Below are positions 45,183 through 54,475 of a DNA stretch of 64,000 nucleotides, piece after piece; the stretch's first letter is position 1; every line of letters starts with the position of its first letter. The stretch lies in the NCBI RefSeq assembly GCF_002906575.1, contig NZ_CP026309.1, positions 1-64,000 of the forward strand. The letters are read 5' to 3'. Made by a program: the position numbers and the translations under genes. Under the pieces are notes generated by a model. It saw nothing but the letters and a program-made list of their open reading frames with translations, did not search any database and was not told the origin of the DNA. The DNA comes from Salinigranum rubrum (GTDB lineage Archaea; Halobacteriota; Halobacteria; Halobacteriales; Haloferacaceae).

Positions 45183-45535
45183 CGCCTTGGGTGAGAGAGG
45201 AGGTGCGGACGTAAAGCGAGGCGGGTTCGGCTCGTCGGGGTGCGGACGGACGACTCGATAGCGGTTGGTTGGAGGTGACGCGGCGACAGTCGCTCTCGCA
45301 CGCCATCGCTTTGTCTTGTGGCGACCGGCGCGCGAAAGCGAGTCACCGGAGGGAACGAGCGGCGTGCGAGGGGGCTGTGCTCGCGCCTCCGTGCGCGAGC
45401 ACCCGGCTGGGGAGGAGAGAGGCTGCGGTCCACCGCGTCCGTGTGCCACGCGGCCTTCCTGCTCTCGTGGGTCGGTCCGATGAGAACTCTTCACCCACTC
45501 ACGCGGACGTAGACTACTCCACCCCTCGCAACGAC
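45183..45535. other. Gene-free spacer with repeat-like GC element
   Basis: About 350 bases with no supported gene. The central part (about 45330-45430) is a run of GC-rich, oddly purine/pyrimidine-skewed sequence containing GGGGCTGTGCTCGCGCCTCC, CGCGAGCACCCGGCTGGGG and GAGGAGAGAGGCTGCGG. It reminds me of dispersed intergenic repeats seen in haloarchaeal genomes. Inverted GTGCTCGCG / CGCGAGCAC (45378-45386 and 45396-45404) would form a hairpin. Confidence 0.4.
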
Positions 45536-46276
45536 TCAGTCCGACGCCGACTCCAGTCCCCGCCGGACCACGTCCACCAGCGACCGCCCCTCCAGCCGCG
45601 GTATCACCTCTCTGCTGTCGAACGCGAGCGCGTAGTCGTGGACGTCGCGCCGGCGGAGGTCGTTCTTCTGGGCGTAGTTCGGCCCCTTCGCGGTCCGCAC
45701 CTGCTCTTCGAAGACCGCCCGTTCCGCCGTCGAGAGTTCGATGCCGTCGAGCGCCCGGCTGATGAGCGTCGCGCCCACGTGGTCTTCGAGCGCCTCGTCT
45801 CCTCCCGACCCGGCGCTGACGATGTACGTCGGGCGGTCACGTCCTTCGAGATGCGCCGCGAGCGCGCTCGCGTTCATCGTCGAGCCGACGTACACCGCGC
45901 TCTCGTCGCCGAGCACCCGGCGGAGTCGGGCCACCGCGCGTCCCCCGTTCGAGGAGGTCATTCCCACCGGCCGACCGTCGATGTCGAGGTTCTGGACGTA
46001 GCTCGGCGAATTGAAGAAGTCGTAGCCGGGTTCGGGGTCGTACGCGGGCGTCGCGCCGCCGCCGATACGAGCTTCGGGGTGGTCGGCCTTGAACGCCGGT
46101 TCGTCGCCCCGTTCGTCGGTGATGTGGACGTAGTCGGCCCCGTTCGCGAACAGTTCGATGACCGTGTTCGAGAAGTGCAACACGTCGACGACGACGTAGT
46201 CGCCGACGGGCGGGTCGTCCGGAACCTCCTCACAGCGCGCGATGAGCCGGCTATCGAGCCGGTTCGTCCGCCTCAT
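45536..46276 (-). CDS. ComB-like 2-phosphosulfolactate phosphatase family protein
   Basis: 246 aa. DYVVVDVLHFSNTVIELFANGADYVHITDERGDEPAFKA, then PGYDFFNSPSYVQNLDIDGRPVGMTSSNGGRAVARLR and DHVGATLISRALDGIELSTAERAVFEEQVRTAKG, match ComB. In methanogens ComB makes sulfolactate for coenzyme M; haloarchaea lack CoM, so here it may serve sulfolactate metabolism or another phosphate ester. I chose the ATG at 46276 (MRRTNRLDSRLIAR), where conservation begins. Confidence 0.85.
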   Translation of the reverse strand: MRRTNRLDSRLIARCEEVPDDPPVGDYVVVDVLHFSNTVIELFANGADYVHITDERGDEPAFKADHPEARIGGGATPAYDPEPGYDFFNSPSYVQNLDIDGRPVGMTSSNGGRAVARLRRVLGDESAVYVGSTMNASALAAHLEGRDRPTYIVSAGSGGDEALEDHVGATLISRALDGIELSTAERAVFEEQVRTAKGPNYAQKNDLRRRDVHDYALAFDSREVIPRLEGRSLVDVVRRGLESASD

Positions 46277-46507
46277 CGCGGCACCTCCGACGAACCCGTC
46301 GTCGGCTCCGGCGGTCCGTCCGCGAGTGAGTGTGCGCTCCCCACGCCGCGCCGGACCCGGTGCTGTGCTCGACTCCCCCACGAGAAACTCCCTGTTTCTG
46401 CCATCGATTCGGTATCTTCCCTCCGTGCGGGTGCCGCTAAGCGTTTGCTACGTGTGGGTATGTGATGCTATATATTCGACCGGCGCTCGACGGCGCGGGC
46501 GGGCGAC

Positions 46508-47326
46508 TCACCGGAGACAGTCCGCGATGGACTCGGTGAGCGCGTCCTCCAGGCCGGTGCCCCGAAAGCTCGGACAGGGGTTGAGGTCGACCGCGTACCA
46601 GTCGTCGTCGTCGACGAGCACCAGGTCGACGCCGACCGCGCGCATCCCCAGTCGTTCCATGAGGTCGCCGATGCGCTCGACGTGTTCGGCGAGGGGTTCG
46701 GCCTCGCCGATGACGCGCTTCTCGCCGAACAGCTTCGACGTCGCGCGGAGCACGCGCGCGTGGAGTCGCTCGCCGTCGTCGACGACGTAGTACTTGTAGT
46801 CGACCTTCGCCGCCGGGAGGTACTCCTCGTAGAGGTCGCCCTCGCCGTTGAGTTCCGGCGACATGTTCCAGTGGAAGCGGTTCTTCGCGACGTAGTCGCC
46901 GTCGGGCTTCGTTCGGGAGGCGCCGGGCACCGCGAAGCCGACGCCTTCGAGCACACACCGCTGTGAGAACCGCGAGACGCAGGCGAGGACGCCCGTCGCG
47001 CTGTTCCACGTCGGCACGCCCAGTCGCTCCGCCCGGAGGAGTGTCTCGACCGACGCGGGACGCGTCTTCTTGCTCACGAACAGCGCCAGGTCGGAGAGGA
47101 GCGCCTCGCTCACCGGTCGTTCGTAGTCGAAGAACGTCACCGCGTAGCCCCGCTCGACGAGGTTCGACGCGACCGTCGAAAACACCGCGTGGTCGGGCCG
47201 ACAGGTGATGCCGATCCGTGCCGTCGTCCCCCGTGACTCCCCGGTTCCGGCCACGTCGTCCCTCGCGTCGGTACCGTTGCTCCCCTCTTGAGCGGACCAC
47301 GCTCGCTCCGACTTCCGAGGCGACAT
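46508..47326 (-). CDS. ATP-grasp (RimK-like) ligase
   Basis: 272 aa. ARIGITCRPDHAVFSTVASNLVERGYAVTFFDYERPV is the N-terminal domain. GDYVAKNRFHWNMSPELNGEGDLYEEYLPAAKVDYKYYVVDDGERL gives the ATP-grasp nucleotide Lys and adenine hinge, and RAVGVDLVLVDDDDWYAVDLNPCPSFRGT gives the magnesium site (DxNxxPxF). It forms carboxylate-amine bonds on an unknown substrate. A 34-residue low-complexity N-terminus may be spurious, because an alternative start near residue 35 would also be acceptable. Confidence 0.85.
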   Translation of the reverse strand: MSPRKSERAWSAQEGSNGTDARDDVAGTGESRGTTARIGITCRPDHAVFSTVASNLVERGYAVTFFDYERPVSEALLSDLALFVSKKTRPASVETLLRAERLGVPTWNSATGVLACVSRFSQRCVLEGVGFAVPGASRTKPDGDYVAKNRFHWNMSPELNGEGDLYEEYLPAAKVDYKYYVVDDGERLHARVLRATSKLFGEKRVIGEAEPLAEHVERIGDLMERLGMRAVGVDLVLVDDDDWYAVDLNPCPSFRGTGLEDALTESIADCLR

Positions 47327-47442
47327 TCGCTTCCGAGTACCGCACCCTGATACTTCAACGCGTGCCCCGCGCCCGGTCGCCGAGATGCCGTCGAGAACGA
47401 CGGGAGCGCCGGCAAGCTATTTGGACCTGTCCCTCGTGGGTT

Positions 47443-47470
47443 CGTGTACACGTGTTGTGTTACCAACACA
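47443..47470. promoter_or_regulatory. Palindromes upstream of the molybdenum hydroxylase operon
   Basis: CGTGTACACG (47443-47452) is a perfect 10-bp palindrome, directly followed by TGTGTT-ACC-AACACA (47456-47470). They lie about 75-100 bases before the first gene. Either could be an operator, and no cognate regulator gene is adjacent. Confidence 0.35.
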
Positions 47471-47541
47471 CATACACGGGCACCGGACGATAGTGCCCGT
47501 GGCCTCGGCGTCTCCCGGGCGGAGGCGCCCCTGGAGACACG

Positions 47542-48048
47542 ATGACCACACACGACATCACACTCACGGTGAACGGAACCGCACACGACCTGACGGTGGA
47601 GTCTCGGACGCTCCTCGTCCACGCGCTCAGGGACGACCTGGGCTACACGGGGACGAACGTCGGTTGTGAGACGAGCATGTGCGGGGCCTGTACGGTCCTC
47701 GTCGACGACGAGGCGGTCAAGTCCTGTACGCTCCTCGCGGCGGCCTGCGACGGGGGCGAGGTCCGCACGGTCGAGGACCTCGCCGACGGGAGCGAACTCC
47801 ACCCGCTCCAAGAGGCGTTCTCACAGGAACACGGGCTACAGTGTGGCTACTGCACGCCCGGGATGTTGATGACCTCGGTCGACCTGCTCGCAGACGACCC
47901 CGACCCCTCGCGCGAGGAGATCCGCGAGGCGCTGGAAGGGAACCTCTGTCGCTGCACCGGCTACCAGAACATCGTCAACGCGGTCGAATCGGCGGCCCGG
48001 ACGATGCGGCCCGCGACCGACGGCGGCCGCGGAGGGGGAGGCGACTGA
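47542..48048 (+). CDS. Molybdenum hydroxylase 2Fe-2S subunit
   Basis: 168 aa. Two [2Fe-2S] clusters: the plant-ferredoxin type (C42, C47, C50, C62 in [22 protein letters not shown]) and the all-helical type ([10 protein letters not shown]...[10 protein letters not shown]). It passes electrons from the molybdopterin subunit to FAD. It overlaps the next gene by one base (TGATG). Order S-L-M: this, the large subunit, then the FAD subunit. A Gly-rich C-terminus follows the second cluster. Confidence 0.95.
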   Translation: MTTHDITLTVNGTAHDLTVESRTLLVHALRDDLGYTGTNVGCETSMCGACTVLVDDEAVKSCTLLAAACDGGEVRTVEDLADGSELHPLQEAFSQEHGLQCGYCTPGMLMTSVDLLADDPDPSREEIREALEGNLCRCTGYQNIVNAVESAARTMRPATDGGRGGGGD

Positions 48049-50458
48049 TGTCCTCGACCCCGGAGTTCGTGGAGGCCCACGAGGCCCAGCGACTGCGCGG
48101 CTCCCCGATCCGCCGCCGCGAGGACCGACCGCTCCTCACGGGTGACGCACAGTACACCGACGACATCTCCCCGGAGAAACTCCTCCACCTCGCCTTCACC
48201 CGGAGCCACCACGCCCACGCGCGCATCGAGTCTATCGACACGAGCGCCGCGGAGGCGATGGAGGGGGTCGTCGCCGTCTACACCGCGGACGACGTCGCCG
48301 CGTCGGGCGTGGACGGAGAGGTGCCGCCGGTGTGGCTCCTCCCCGAACTGAAGACGCCACCGTACCCGATGCTCGCGCGCGAGCGGGTCCGATTCCAGGG
48401 CCAGCCGGTCGCGGCCGTCGTCGCCGAGCGCCGGTACCTCGCTGCCGACGCCGCGGACGCCGTCGAGGTCACGTACGAGAAACTCGACGCCGTGACCAGT
48501 CCGGGCGAGGCCACGAAGGACGGCGCGCCCCAACTCCACGAGGAGGCCCCGAACAACGTCGCCGCCGAGTGGGAAATCGGGGACCGGGAGGCGACCGACG
48601 ACGCGTTCGAGCGCGCCGACCACGTCGTCGAACTCGACCTCGTGAACCAGCGCCTGTTGCCGACGGCGATGGAGCCGCGGGCGGTGCTCGCGGAGTACCG
48701 CGCCAGCACCGAGAAGCTGACCGTCCACATGTCGACGCAGTGTCCCCACCTCCACCGTCGCTTCTTCTGTGAGATGCTGGACTTCCCCGAGCACCGGATG
48801 CGCGTCGTCGCCCCCGACGTGGGGGGCGGCTTCGGGAGCAAAGACTCCGCACACCCCGACGAGGCGCTCACCATCTGGGCGTCGCTCCAGTTGGAGCGTC
48901 CCGTGAAGTGGGTCGCGACGAGGACGGAGGGGTACGCTTCGACGGGTCACGGCCGCGGTCACGAGACGCACGCCGAGATGGCGCTGTCGGGAGCGGGGGA
49001 CATCCTCGCCATCCGCGTCCACACCGACGGGGACCTGGGAGGATACCTCTCGACGTTCGGCGCGCTCAACCCGACCTGGGGGTACGCGCCGATGCTCCCC
49101 GGGCAGTACGCGATGGAGGCGATGCACTGCACCGTCACCGAGGCGTTCACCAACGCGGTCCCGACGGAGCCGTACCGGGGAGCGGGCCGTCCCGAGGCGA
49201 GTTACGTCATCGAGCGACTCGCGTCCCTCGCCGCGAAGGAGGTGGGAATGGACCCCGCCGAATTCCGCCGGCGCAACTACATCTCCTCCGAGCAGTTCCC
49301 CTACGAAACCGTCGCGGGCTACCTGTACGACAGCGGCGACTACGAGAAGCCCCTGGACAGAGCCCTCGAACTCGTCGACTACGACGAACTGCGGGAGCGA
49401 CAGGCGCGGCTGAGAGAGGAGGGTCGCTACCTCGGCATCGGCATCTCCAGCTACGTCGAGTCCTGTGGGTACGGCCCGAGCGAAATCGTCGGCCAGATCG
49501 GCGGGCAACTCGGACTGTGGGAGACGGGCGTCGTTCGCTTCCACCCCTCCGGAACGGTCACCGTCTTCTGCGGGACGTCGGGCCACGGCCAGGGCCACCA
49601 GACGACGTACGCGCAGATCGTCGCGGACGAACTCGGCGTCGACTTCGACGACGTCGACGTGGTCGAGGGCGACACCGACGAGATACCGATGGGGATGGGC
49701 ACCTACGGGAGTCGGAGCGTCACCGTCGGCGGCGCTGCCGTGCTCACCAGTGCCCGGAAGGCGGTCGAGAAGGCGCGACAGATCGCCGCCCACCAGCTCG
49801 AAGCCGGAGTCGAAGACGTCGAGTTCGAAGACGGCGAGTTCAGCGTGACGGGCGCGCCCGACCGCTCCATCCACATTCAGGAGGTGGCCCGGCAGGCGTA
49901 TCTCGCACACGACCTGCCCGAGGGACTGGAACCGGGGCTCGAAGAGGAGTCCTTTTACGACCCGGAGAACCTCGTGTTCCCGTTCGGGGTCCACGTCGTG
50001 GTCGTGGAAGTCGACGCGAACACGGGAGAGGTGTCGTTCGAAAAGTACGTCGCCGTCGACGACTGCGGCGAACAGATCAACCCGAAAATCGTCGAGGGGC
50101 AGGTCCACGGCGCCATCGCGCAGGGGCTCGGTCAGGGTCGGTTCGAGGGCGTCGTCTACGACGAGGGCGGCAACCTCGTCACGGGGTCGATGCAGGACTA
50201 CGCGATTCCGAAGGCTCACCAGCTTCCGCACTTCGACACCGACCACACGGTGACGCCGTGTCCGCACAACCCTCTCGGGGTGAAGGGAGTCGGAGAGGCG
50301 GGGACCATCGCCGCGCCGCAGGCGGTCGTCAACGCCGTCTGCGACGCGCTCGCGCCGCTCGACGTCACCCACGTCGACATGCCGGTGACCGACGAGGCGG
50401 TGTGGCGCGCCATGTCCGCCGCGCGTGGACCGGTCGCGACCGACGGGGGGTGGAGTGA
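48048..50458 (+). CDS. Molybdenum hydroxylase large (molybdopterin) subunit, one-base frameshift at the 3' end
   Basis: About 803 aa. RREDRPLLTGDAQYTDDI, VAPDVGGGFGSKDSAHPDEAL, TEPYRGAGRPEASYVIERLA and KGVGEAGTIAAPQAVVNAVCDAL are XDH/CoxL-family motifs. The active-site loop reads AYRGAGR-like, as in form II CoxL and aldehyde/xanthine-type enzymes; the form I CO-dehydrogenase loop is not present. The given frame runs past the FAD gene start into 110 junk residues to 50777. One extra base in the six-base G run 50445-50450 instead gives VE and a TGA overlapping the next ATG. The substrate is not defined. Confidence 0.9.
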
Positions 50459-51345
50459 TGTTCCCCGCCGAGTTCGACTACTTCCGGGCGACGACGGTCG
50501 ACGAGGCGCTCGCCCTCCTCGATGCGAACCCCGAGGCCGAACTCCTCGCCGGCGGCCACTCGCTCTTACCGACGATGAAGCTCGGACTCGCGAGCCCCCC
50601 CGCCGTCGTCGATATCTCCGGTATCGACGCGCTCTCGGGCGTCGAAGTCGACGGCGAGGTCGCACGCGTCGGGGCGCTCACGCGCTACGTAACCCTCGCG
50701 GACGACGCTGCCCTCGAACGGGCGTCTCCGGCGGTCACCGCGGCCGCGGCCGCCATCGGCGACGTGCAGGTCCGTAACCGCGGCACCATCGGCGGCAACC
50801 TCGCTCACGCCGACCCCGCGTCCGACCTGCCCGCCGCCGTGCTGGCGAGCGACGCGACGCTCGTCCTCGTGGGGCCGGACGGCGAGCGGACCGTCCCCGC
50901 CGACGACTTCTTCCTCGCCATCTTCACCACGGCGAAGGAGGAGGGCGAACTCCTCGCGCGGGTCGAACTGCCCGTCCTCGGCGAGGAGAGCGTCGGCGTC
51001 TACGTGAAGAAACCCAGCCCCTCGTCGGGGTACGCCGTCGTCGGCGTCGCCGCGGTGCTCGGGTTCGAAGACGGCGTCGTCACCAACGCGCGCGTCGCGG
51101 CCAACGGCGCGTTCGACCACGCGACCCGCCTGCCAGGGACCGAGGACGCACTCGTCGACGAGTCGCTGGACGACGGGGTCATCGAGACGGCCGCCGCCGC
51201 GGCCATGGACGGCCTCGACGAGTCGGCGCTCATGGCCGACCACCACGTCTCGGCCGACTACCGGGCGGAGTTGCTCCGGGCGTACACCGCCCGGGCGCTC
51301 ACACAGGCGGCCGAACGCGCCGACACGCCGGTCGCGGCCGACTGA
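50458..51345 (+). CDS. Molybdenum hydroxylase FAD subunit
   Basis: 295 aa. Starts MFPAEFDYFRATTVDEALAL; FAD-binding motifs are AGGHSLLPTMKLGLASPPAVVDI and IGDVQVRNRGTIGGNLAHADPASDLPAAVLA, typical of CoxM/XdhB. The C-terminal domain includes SGYAVVGVAAVLGFEDGVVTNARVAANG. It accepts electrons from the 2Fe-2S subunit. ATG overlaps the restored stop of the large subunit. Together the three genes make one heterotrimeric hydroxylase. Confidence 0.95.
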   Translation: MFPAEFDYFRATTVDEALALLDANPEAELLAGGHSLLPTMKLGLASPPAVVDISGIDALSGVEVDGEVARVGALTRYVTLADDAALERASPAVTAAAAAIGDVQVRNRGTIGGNLAHADPASDLPAAVLASDATLVLVGPDGERTVPADDFFLAIFTTAKEEGELLARVELPVLGEESVGVYVKKPSPSSGYAVVGVAAVLGFEDGVVTNARVAANGAFDHATRLPGTEDALVDESLDDGVIETAAAAAMDGLDESALMADHHVSADYRAELLRAYTARALTQAAERADTPVAAD

Positions 51346-51424
51346 TTCGGGTCGGTTCTGTTCGGTTCGGCCGCGGGCGGCGCGTCGTGTGAACCGTTAT
51401 CGCGGTTGCGTGTGATGGGGGCAC

Positions 51425-52186
51425 ATGGCACACCACATCGACATCAACTGCGACATGGGCGAGAGCTTCGGGACCTACGTGAAAGGCAGAGACGAGGAGG
51501 TGATGCCGTACATCACGACGGCCAACATCGCGGCGGGCTTTCACGCGGGCGACCCCCACGTCATGCGCGAGACGGTCGCGCTCGCGGACGAACACGGGGT
51601 GAACGTCGGCGTCCACCCCGGCCTGCCGGACATGATGGGGTTCGGACGGCGGACGATGGACGCGACGCCCGAGGAAGTGAGAGATTACGTCGTCTACCAG
51701 TTGGGCGCGCTCCGAGCGGTCGCCGACGCGCTCGGCGTCACGTTCGGCCACGTCAAGCCCCACGGCGCGATGTACACCATGTTGTCGGAGAGCGCCGACC
51801 ACGCCCGCGCCGTCGTCGAGGGGGTGTTGGCGGTCGACCCGGACCTCACGTTCCTCGCCACGGACATGAACATCTACGAGGTCACCGAGGAGTACCCCAT
51901 CACGGCGGTGTTCGAGGGGTACGTCGACCTCGACTACCGCGCGGACAGGAGCGTCGTCATCCCGCGGACGAAGGAGGCGCGCGACCCGGACCTCGTCGCC
52001 GACCGGTTCGTCTCCATCGCCACCGAGGGGGTGGTGGAGACGCCCGACGGCGTCGAAATCGAGGTGCCGGCGGAGAGCATCTGTATCCACGGCGACGGGC
52101 CGAACGTGGTCGAACTCCTGGAGGCGATTCACGCTCGCCTCGACGAGGCCGACGTCGAACTGACGAGCCTCACCGAACTCGCGTGA
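51425..52186 (+). CDS. pxpA: 5-oxoprolinase subunit A (LamB/YcsF family)
   Basis: 253 aa. HHIDINCDMGESFGTYVKGRDEEVMPYITTANIAAGFHAGDPHVMRETVALA, GVHPGLPDMMGFGRRTMDATPEE and GHVKPHGAMYTML are LamB_YcsF signatures. PxpA with PxpB/PxpC hydrolyses 5-oxoproline (pyroglutamate) to glutamate. No pxpB or pxpC follows in the window. Its place 79 bases after the molybdenum hydroxylase may mean shared metabolism of a cyclic or heterocyclic substrate (inference). Confidence 0.92.
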   Translation: MAHHIDINCDMGESFGTYVKGRDEEVMPYITTANIAAGFHAGDPHVMRETVALADEHGVNVGVHPGLPDMMGFGRRTMDATPEEVRDYVVYQLGALRAVADALGVTFGHVKPHGAMYTMLSESADHARAVVEGVLAVDPDLTFLATDMNIYEVTEEYPITAVFEGYVDLDYRADRSVVIPRTKEARDPDLVADRFVSIATEGVVETPDGVEIEVPAESICIHGDGPNVVELLEAIHARLDEADVELTSLTELA

Positions 52187-52244
52187 CCGACGTCGTCTCC
52201 TTCCCGCCCCCAACGTTACCACCGTCGAACACGTAGCGCGGCGC

Positions 52245-52598
52245 ATGGTCCGCTACCGGTCCCTCGTCGCGGCCGCCGCTGCGCTCCTCCTGCTCGCACC
52301 GGCCGTCGTCGGTGTCGCGGCCCTCCTCGACGTGGCGCTCGTCCGGGTCGGGTACGCGTCGGTCTGGCTCGGCGTCGCCCTCTGTGCCGTCCTCGTGATG
52401 CTCGGCGTCGTGATTCGGCGCGACGCGCGACGCGAGGGCGACGACTCCGACAGGGCCGAGAGCGTCTGGGAGTTCATCCCCTCCTGGCAGTACACGGGCC
52501 GACACGTCGAGTCCGGCGGCCTCGCCCGCGGCGAACAGGAGGCCGCGCTCGCGGACGTCGACGAACAGGCGAAGCAGCGCGAGCACGGCCCACAGTGA
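52245..52598 (+). CDS. Two-helix membrane protein, 117 aa
   Basis: Starts MVRYRSLVAAAAALLLLAPA. Two hydrophobic segments (about 7-30 and 35-58) are followed by a polar tail beginning RRDARREGDDSDRAESVWEFIPSWQYTGRHVESGG. No known catalytic motif. The conserved-looking WEFIPSWQYTGRH block after the membrane suggests a genuine haloarchaeal family of unknown function. Confidence 0.7.
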   Translation: MVRYRSLVAAAAALLLLAPAVVGVAALLDVALVRVGYASVWLGVALCAVLVMLGVVIRRDARREGDDSDRAESVWEFIPSWQYTGRHVESGGLARGEQEAALADVDEQAKQREHGPQ

Positions 52599-52680
52599 GC
52601 CGTGGTCCGGAAGGTGAATCGGACGAGGTGAGGCGAGTCGAGATGGAGTGAGGTGACGTGAGCCGCGGTGCGGCGGACGG

Positions 52681-53256
52681 TCAGTACTCGGACTCGACGA
52701 CCGTCTCGTCGGTCGGAACGTCCATCCCCTGTTCCGCCTCTGACTCGGTCGACGTCTCCGCCTCGCGCTCTTGCACCTGCCCGTTTCCGACGTTCGACGA
52801 CTCGGGGGGTTCGGTGTTCGCCTCCGTCTCCGCCTTCGCCGACCGCCCACGGTTCCCTGCGGGGGTGGGTCGGTTGCCGTCCCCGTGCGACCGGCCGACG
52901 AGTTCGTCGAGCAGGAGCGCTTCCCGGTCGGTGACGTCGTACCGTTCGTCGACGACGGACCGGGCCTCCTCGACCTCGCCGTGAAGCAGGTGTCGCCGGA
53001 CCCGGATGTACGTCTCTAAGAAGGGCTCTTCGCCCGAGGGCTCCTCGAACGCCTCGTCGAGTTCCCTGCCGAGGTCGTCGAAGATTTCGCCGTAGCCGAG
53101 CACTGACGGCTGGTGGTCGGGGTCGAGCAAGGAGAGGAGGTACTCGGAGGCGAACCGGTGGTACTCGGACTTCGACTCGAACGCCGACGAGTCGGTCACG
53201 AACGCTTCGATTTGGGCCACCAGCGCGTCCGGGTATCGCACCGTCTCCTTCGCCAT
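52681..53256 (-). CDS. Ribbon-helix-helix (CopG-like) regulator with long acidic tail
   Basis: 191 aa. The N-terminal MAKETVRYPDALVAQIEAFV and KSEYHRFASEYLLSLL form a ribbon-helix-helix DNA-binding domain. The middle (LDEAFEEPSGEEPFLETYIRVRRHLLHGEVEEARSVVDERYDVTDREALLLDELVG) is helical, and the last ~70 residues are low-complexity Glu/Ser/Thr. I chose the ATG at 53256 over 53262, two codons earlier. The target operon is unknown. The length exceeds simple CopG proteins. Confidence 0.75.
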   Translation of the reverse strand: MAKETVRYPDALVAQIEAFVTDSSAFESKSEYHRFASEYLLSLLDPDHQPSVLGYGEIFDDLGRELDEAFEEPSGEEPFLETYIRVRRHLLHGEVEEARSVVDERYDVTDREALLLDELVGRSHGDGNRPTPAGNRGRSAKAETEANTEPPESSNVGNGQVQEREAETSTESEAEQGMDVPTDETVVESEY

Positions 53257-53395
53257 ATCCAACCCGTTCGTGTGACCCGTACTTAGTTTCCGAGGTCGCG
53301 TCAGACGAGCGCGTGCCGCCCGTCCGCATCGTCGGCCGCGACCCGGTTCGTGGCCGGCAAGAAGGTATATGTGCCGACACGCCTTGTCGTCCAGT

Positions 53396-53617
53396 ATGTC
53401 GGAGTCAACCGACCCCGAGAAGCGTATCGAGGAGACGACGACGTGGCCGGACCTGGCGATCAGTCTCTACGACCGGCTGACGGGGCGCGGTGCGGAGATC
53501 GTCTACGAGTTCGAAGACATGGAGGTCGACGTCCCGAGCGGTACCGGCGAGGACGCCGAACACGCCCACTGGCGACTCGACGGGTCGGTTCGCGTCACGA
53601 CCCGCGAGCGCGAGTGA
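53396..53617 (+). CDS. Small acidic protein, 73 aa (paralog of 54203 gene)
   Basis: Starts MSESTDPEKRIEETTTWPDL. The C-terminal half EIVYEFEDMEVDVPSGTGEDAEHAHWRLDGSVRVTTRE closely parallels the product of 54203-54475 (DFTVDVPISYGDDPERARWRFNGSVTVTVDG), with a shared V-D-V-P...A-x-W-R-x-(D/N)-G-S-V core. Two strands and a turn with conserved Trp suggest a small beta domain. The function of this haloarchaeal family is unknown. Confidence 0.75.
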   Translation: MSESTDPEKRIEETTTWPDLAISLYDRLTGRGAEIVYEFEDMEVDVPSGTGEDAEHAHWRLDGSVRVTTRERE

Positions 53618-53624
53618 CCGGACG

Positions 53625-54041
53625 GTGAACCCCGACCCCGACCGAGCGTCCGATCACGCTGACGATCCGCGCGCTCCGCTCTCCGTCTCGGCCGACCTCA
53701 CCCTCTCTATCGACGGCATCGACGCGACGGTCACGTCGACGGGCGAACGGGTGTTCGTCGAGTTCGCGTCCGTTCCCGACGCGGTTCGGGTGCTCCGCGC
53801 GGGCGCCGTCTCGTCGGCCCGGACGGCCCGACTTGACGCGCTGTTGCACACGACCGACCTCACCGTCGAACTCCGCGTTCACGGTCGGACCGTCGGCGTC
53901 GTTGGTGTCGACGCTCGGCCGGGCGCTCTCTCCCGACAACTCGGCGTCGCGCCGGCCGAACTCCGCCTCGGCGGGGGAGTCGGTGCAGTCGGTCGGGAAC
54001 TCGCCGACGGGGTCGCGACGCTTCGGCGCGCGCTCCGGTAG
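53625..54041 (+). CDS. Hypothetical protein, 138 aa
   Basis: From GTG at 53625, seven bases after the previous stop, so probably in its operon. The protein begins MNPDPDRASDHADDPRAPLS, then has strand-rich ADLTLSIDGIDATVTSTGERVFVEFASVPDAVRVLRAG and TTDLTVELRVHGRTVGVVGVDARPG. This is a beta-sheet pattern with no family I can name. The surrounding two paralogs may form a set with it. Confidence 0.65.
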   Translation: MNPDPDRASDHADDPRAPLSVSADLTLSIDGIDATVTSTGERVFVEFASVPDAVRVLRAGAVSSARTARLDALLHTTDLTVELRVHGRTVGVVGVDARPGALSRQLGVAPAELRLGGGVGAVGRELADGVATLRRALR

Positions 54042-54202
54042 GCGCTCTGTGGCTCCGTTTTTACAACGTCCGTGTACCGCACGACCATCGCGTTCACGCT
54101 CGTCTTATCGCTCCGATTCGCCTCCCGATTCAGACCGCACCACACCGGACCCACCACTTCAGAGAGGCACAGACACAAGAGCCTCGACGCCGAAGCGAAC
54201 GT

Positions 54203-54475
54203 ATGACCGGACAGCTCCACGAGTTGGACCCGCCGGGGCGGACGTGGCTGGACGTCGTCGAGCAGGTGCTCGACGAGGAGATCGACCGGGAGGAGGCGAT
54301 ACGGCTCGTGGCCGACGATTTCACCGTCGACGTTCCGATCTCGTACGGCGACGACCCCGAGCGGGCGCGCTGGCGGTTCAACGGCAGCGTCACCGTCACC
54401 GTCGATGGGATGCGCGGCCCGCTCGCGGACTGGCTCAAACTGTGGCTCAGCGGGTCGCCCGAACGGGACGACTGA
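54203..54475 (+). CDS. Small acidic protein, 90 aa (paralog of 53396 gene)
   Basis: Starts MTGQLHELDPPGRTWLDVVE; the core IRLVADDFTVDVPISYGDDPERARWRFNGSVTVTVDGMRGPLADWLKLWL shares the V-D-V-P...W-R-F-N-G-S-V pattern of the 53396 gene. It adds a C-terminal helix (DWLKLWLSG). The two proteins sit 586 bases apart and on the same strand, suggesting local duplication with divergence. Function unknown. Confidence 0.75.
   Translation: MTGQLHELDPPGRTWLDVVEQVLDEEIDREEAIRLVADDFTVDVPISYGDDPERARWRFNGSVTVTVDGMRGPLADWLKLWLSGSPERDD

Noticed and set aside
47961-50372. 803-aa minus-strand open frame opposite the molybdopterin subunit
   Set aside because: Long only because GC-rich genes keep the opposite frame open; its sequence (Val/Asp/Arg/Glu/Leu runs) has no recognisable motif.
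50459-50777. C-terminal extension of the molybdopterin subunit
   Set aside because: Arg/Pro/Gly-rich reading of the FAD gene in a wrong frame; best explained by a one-base homopolymer error.
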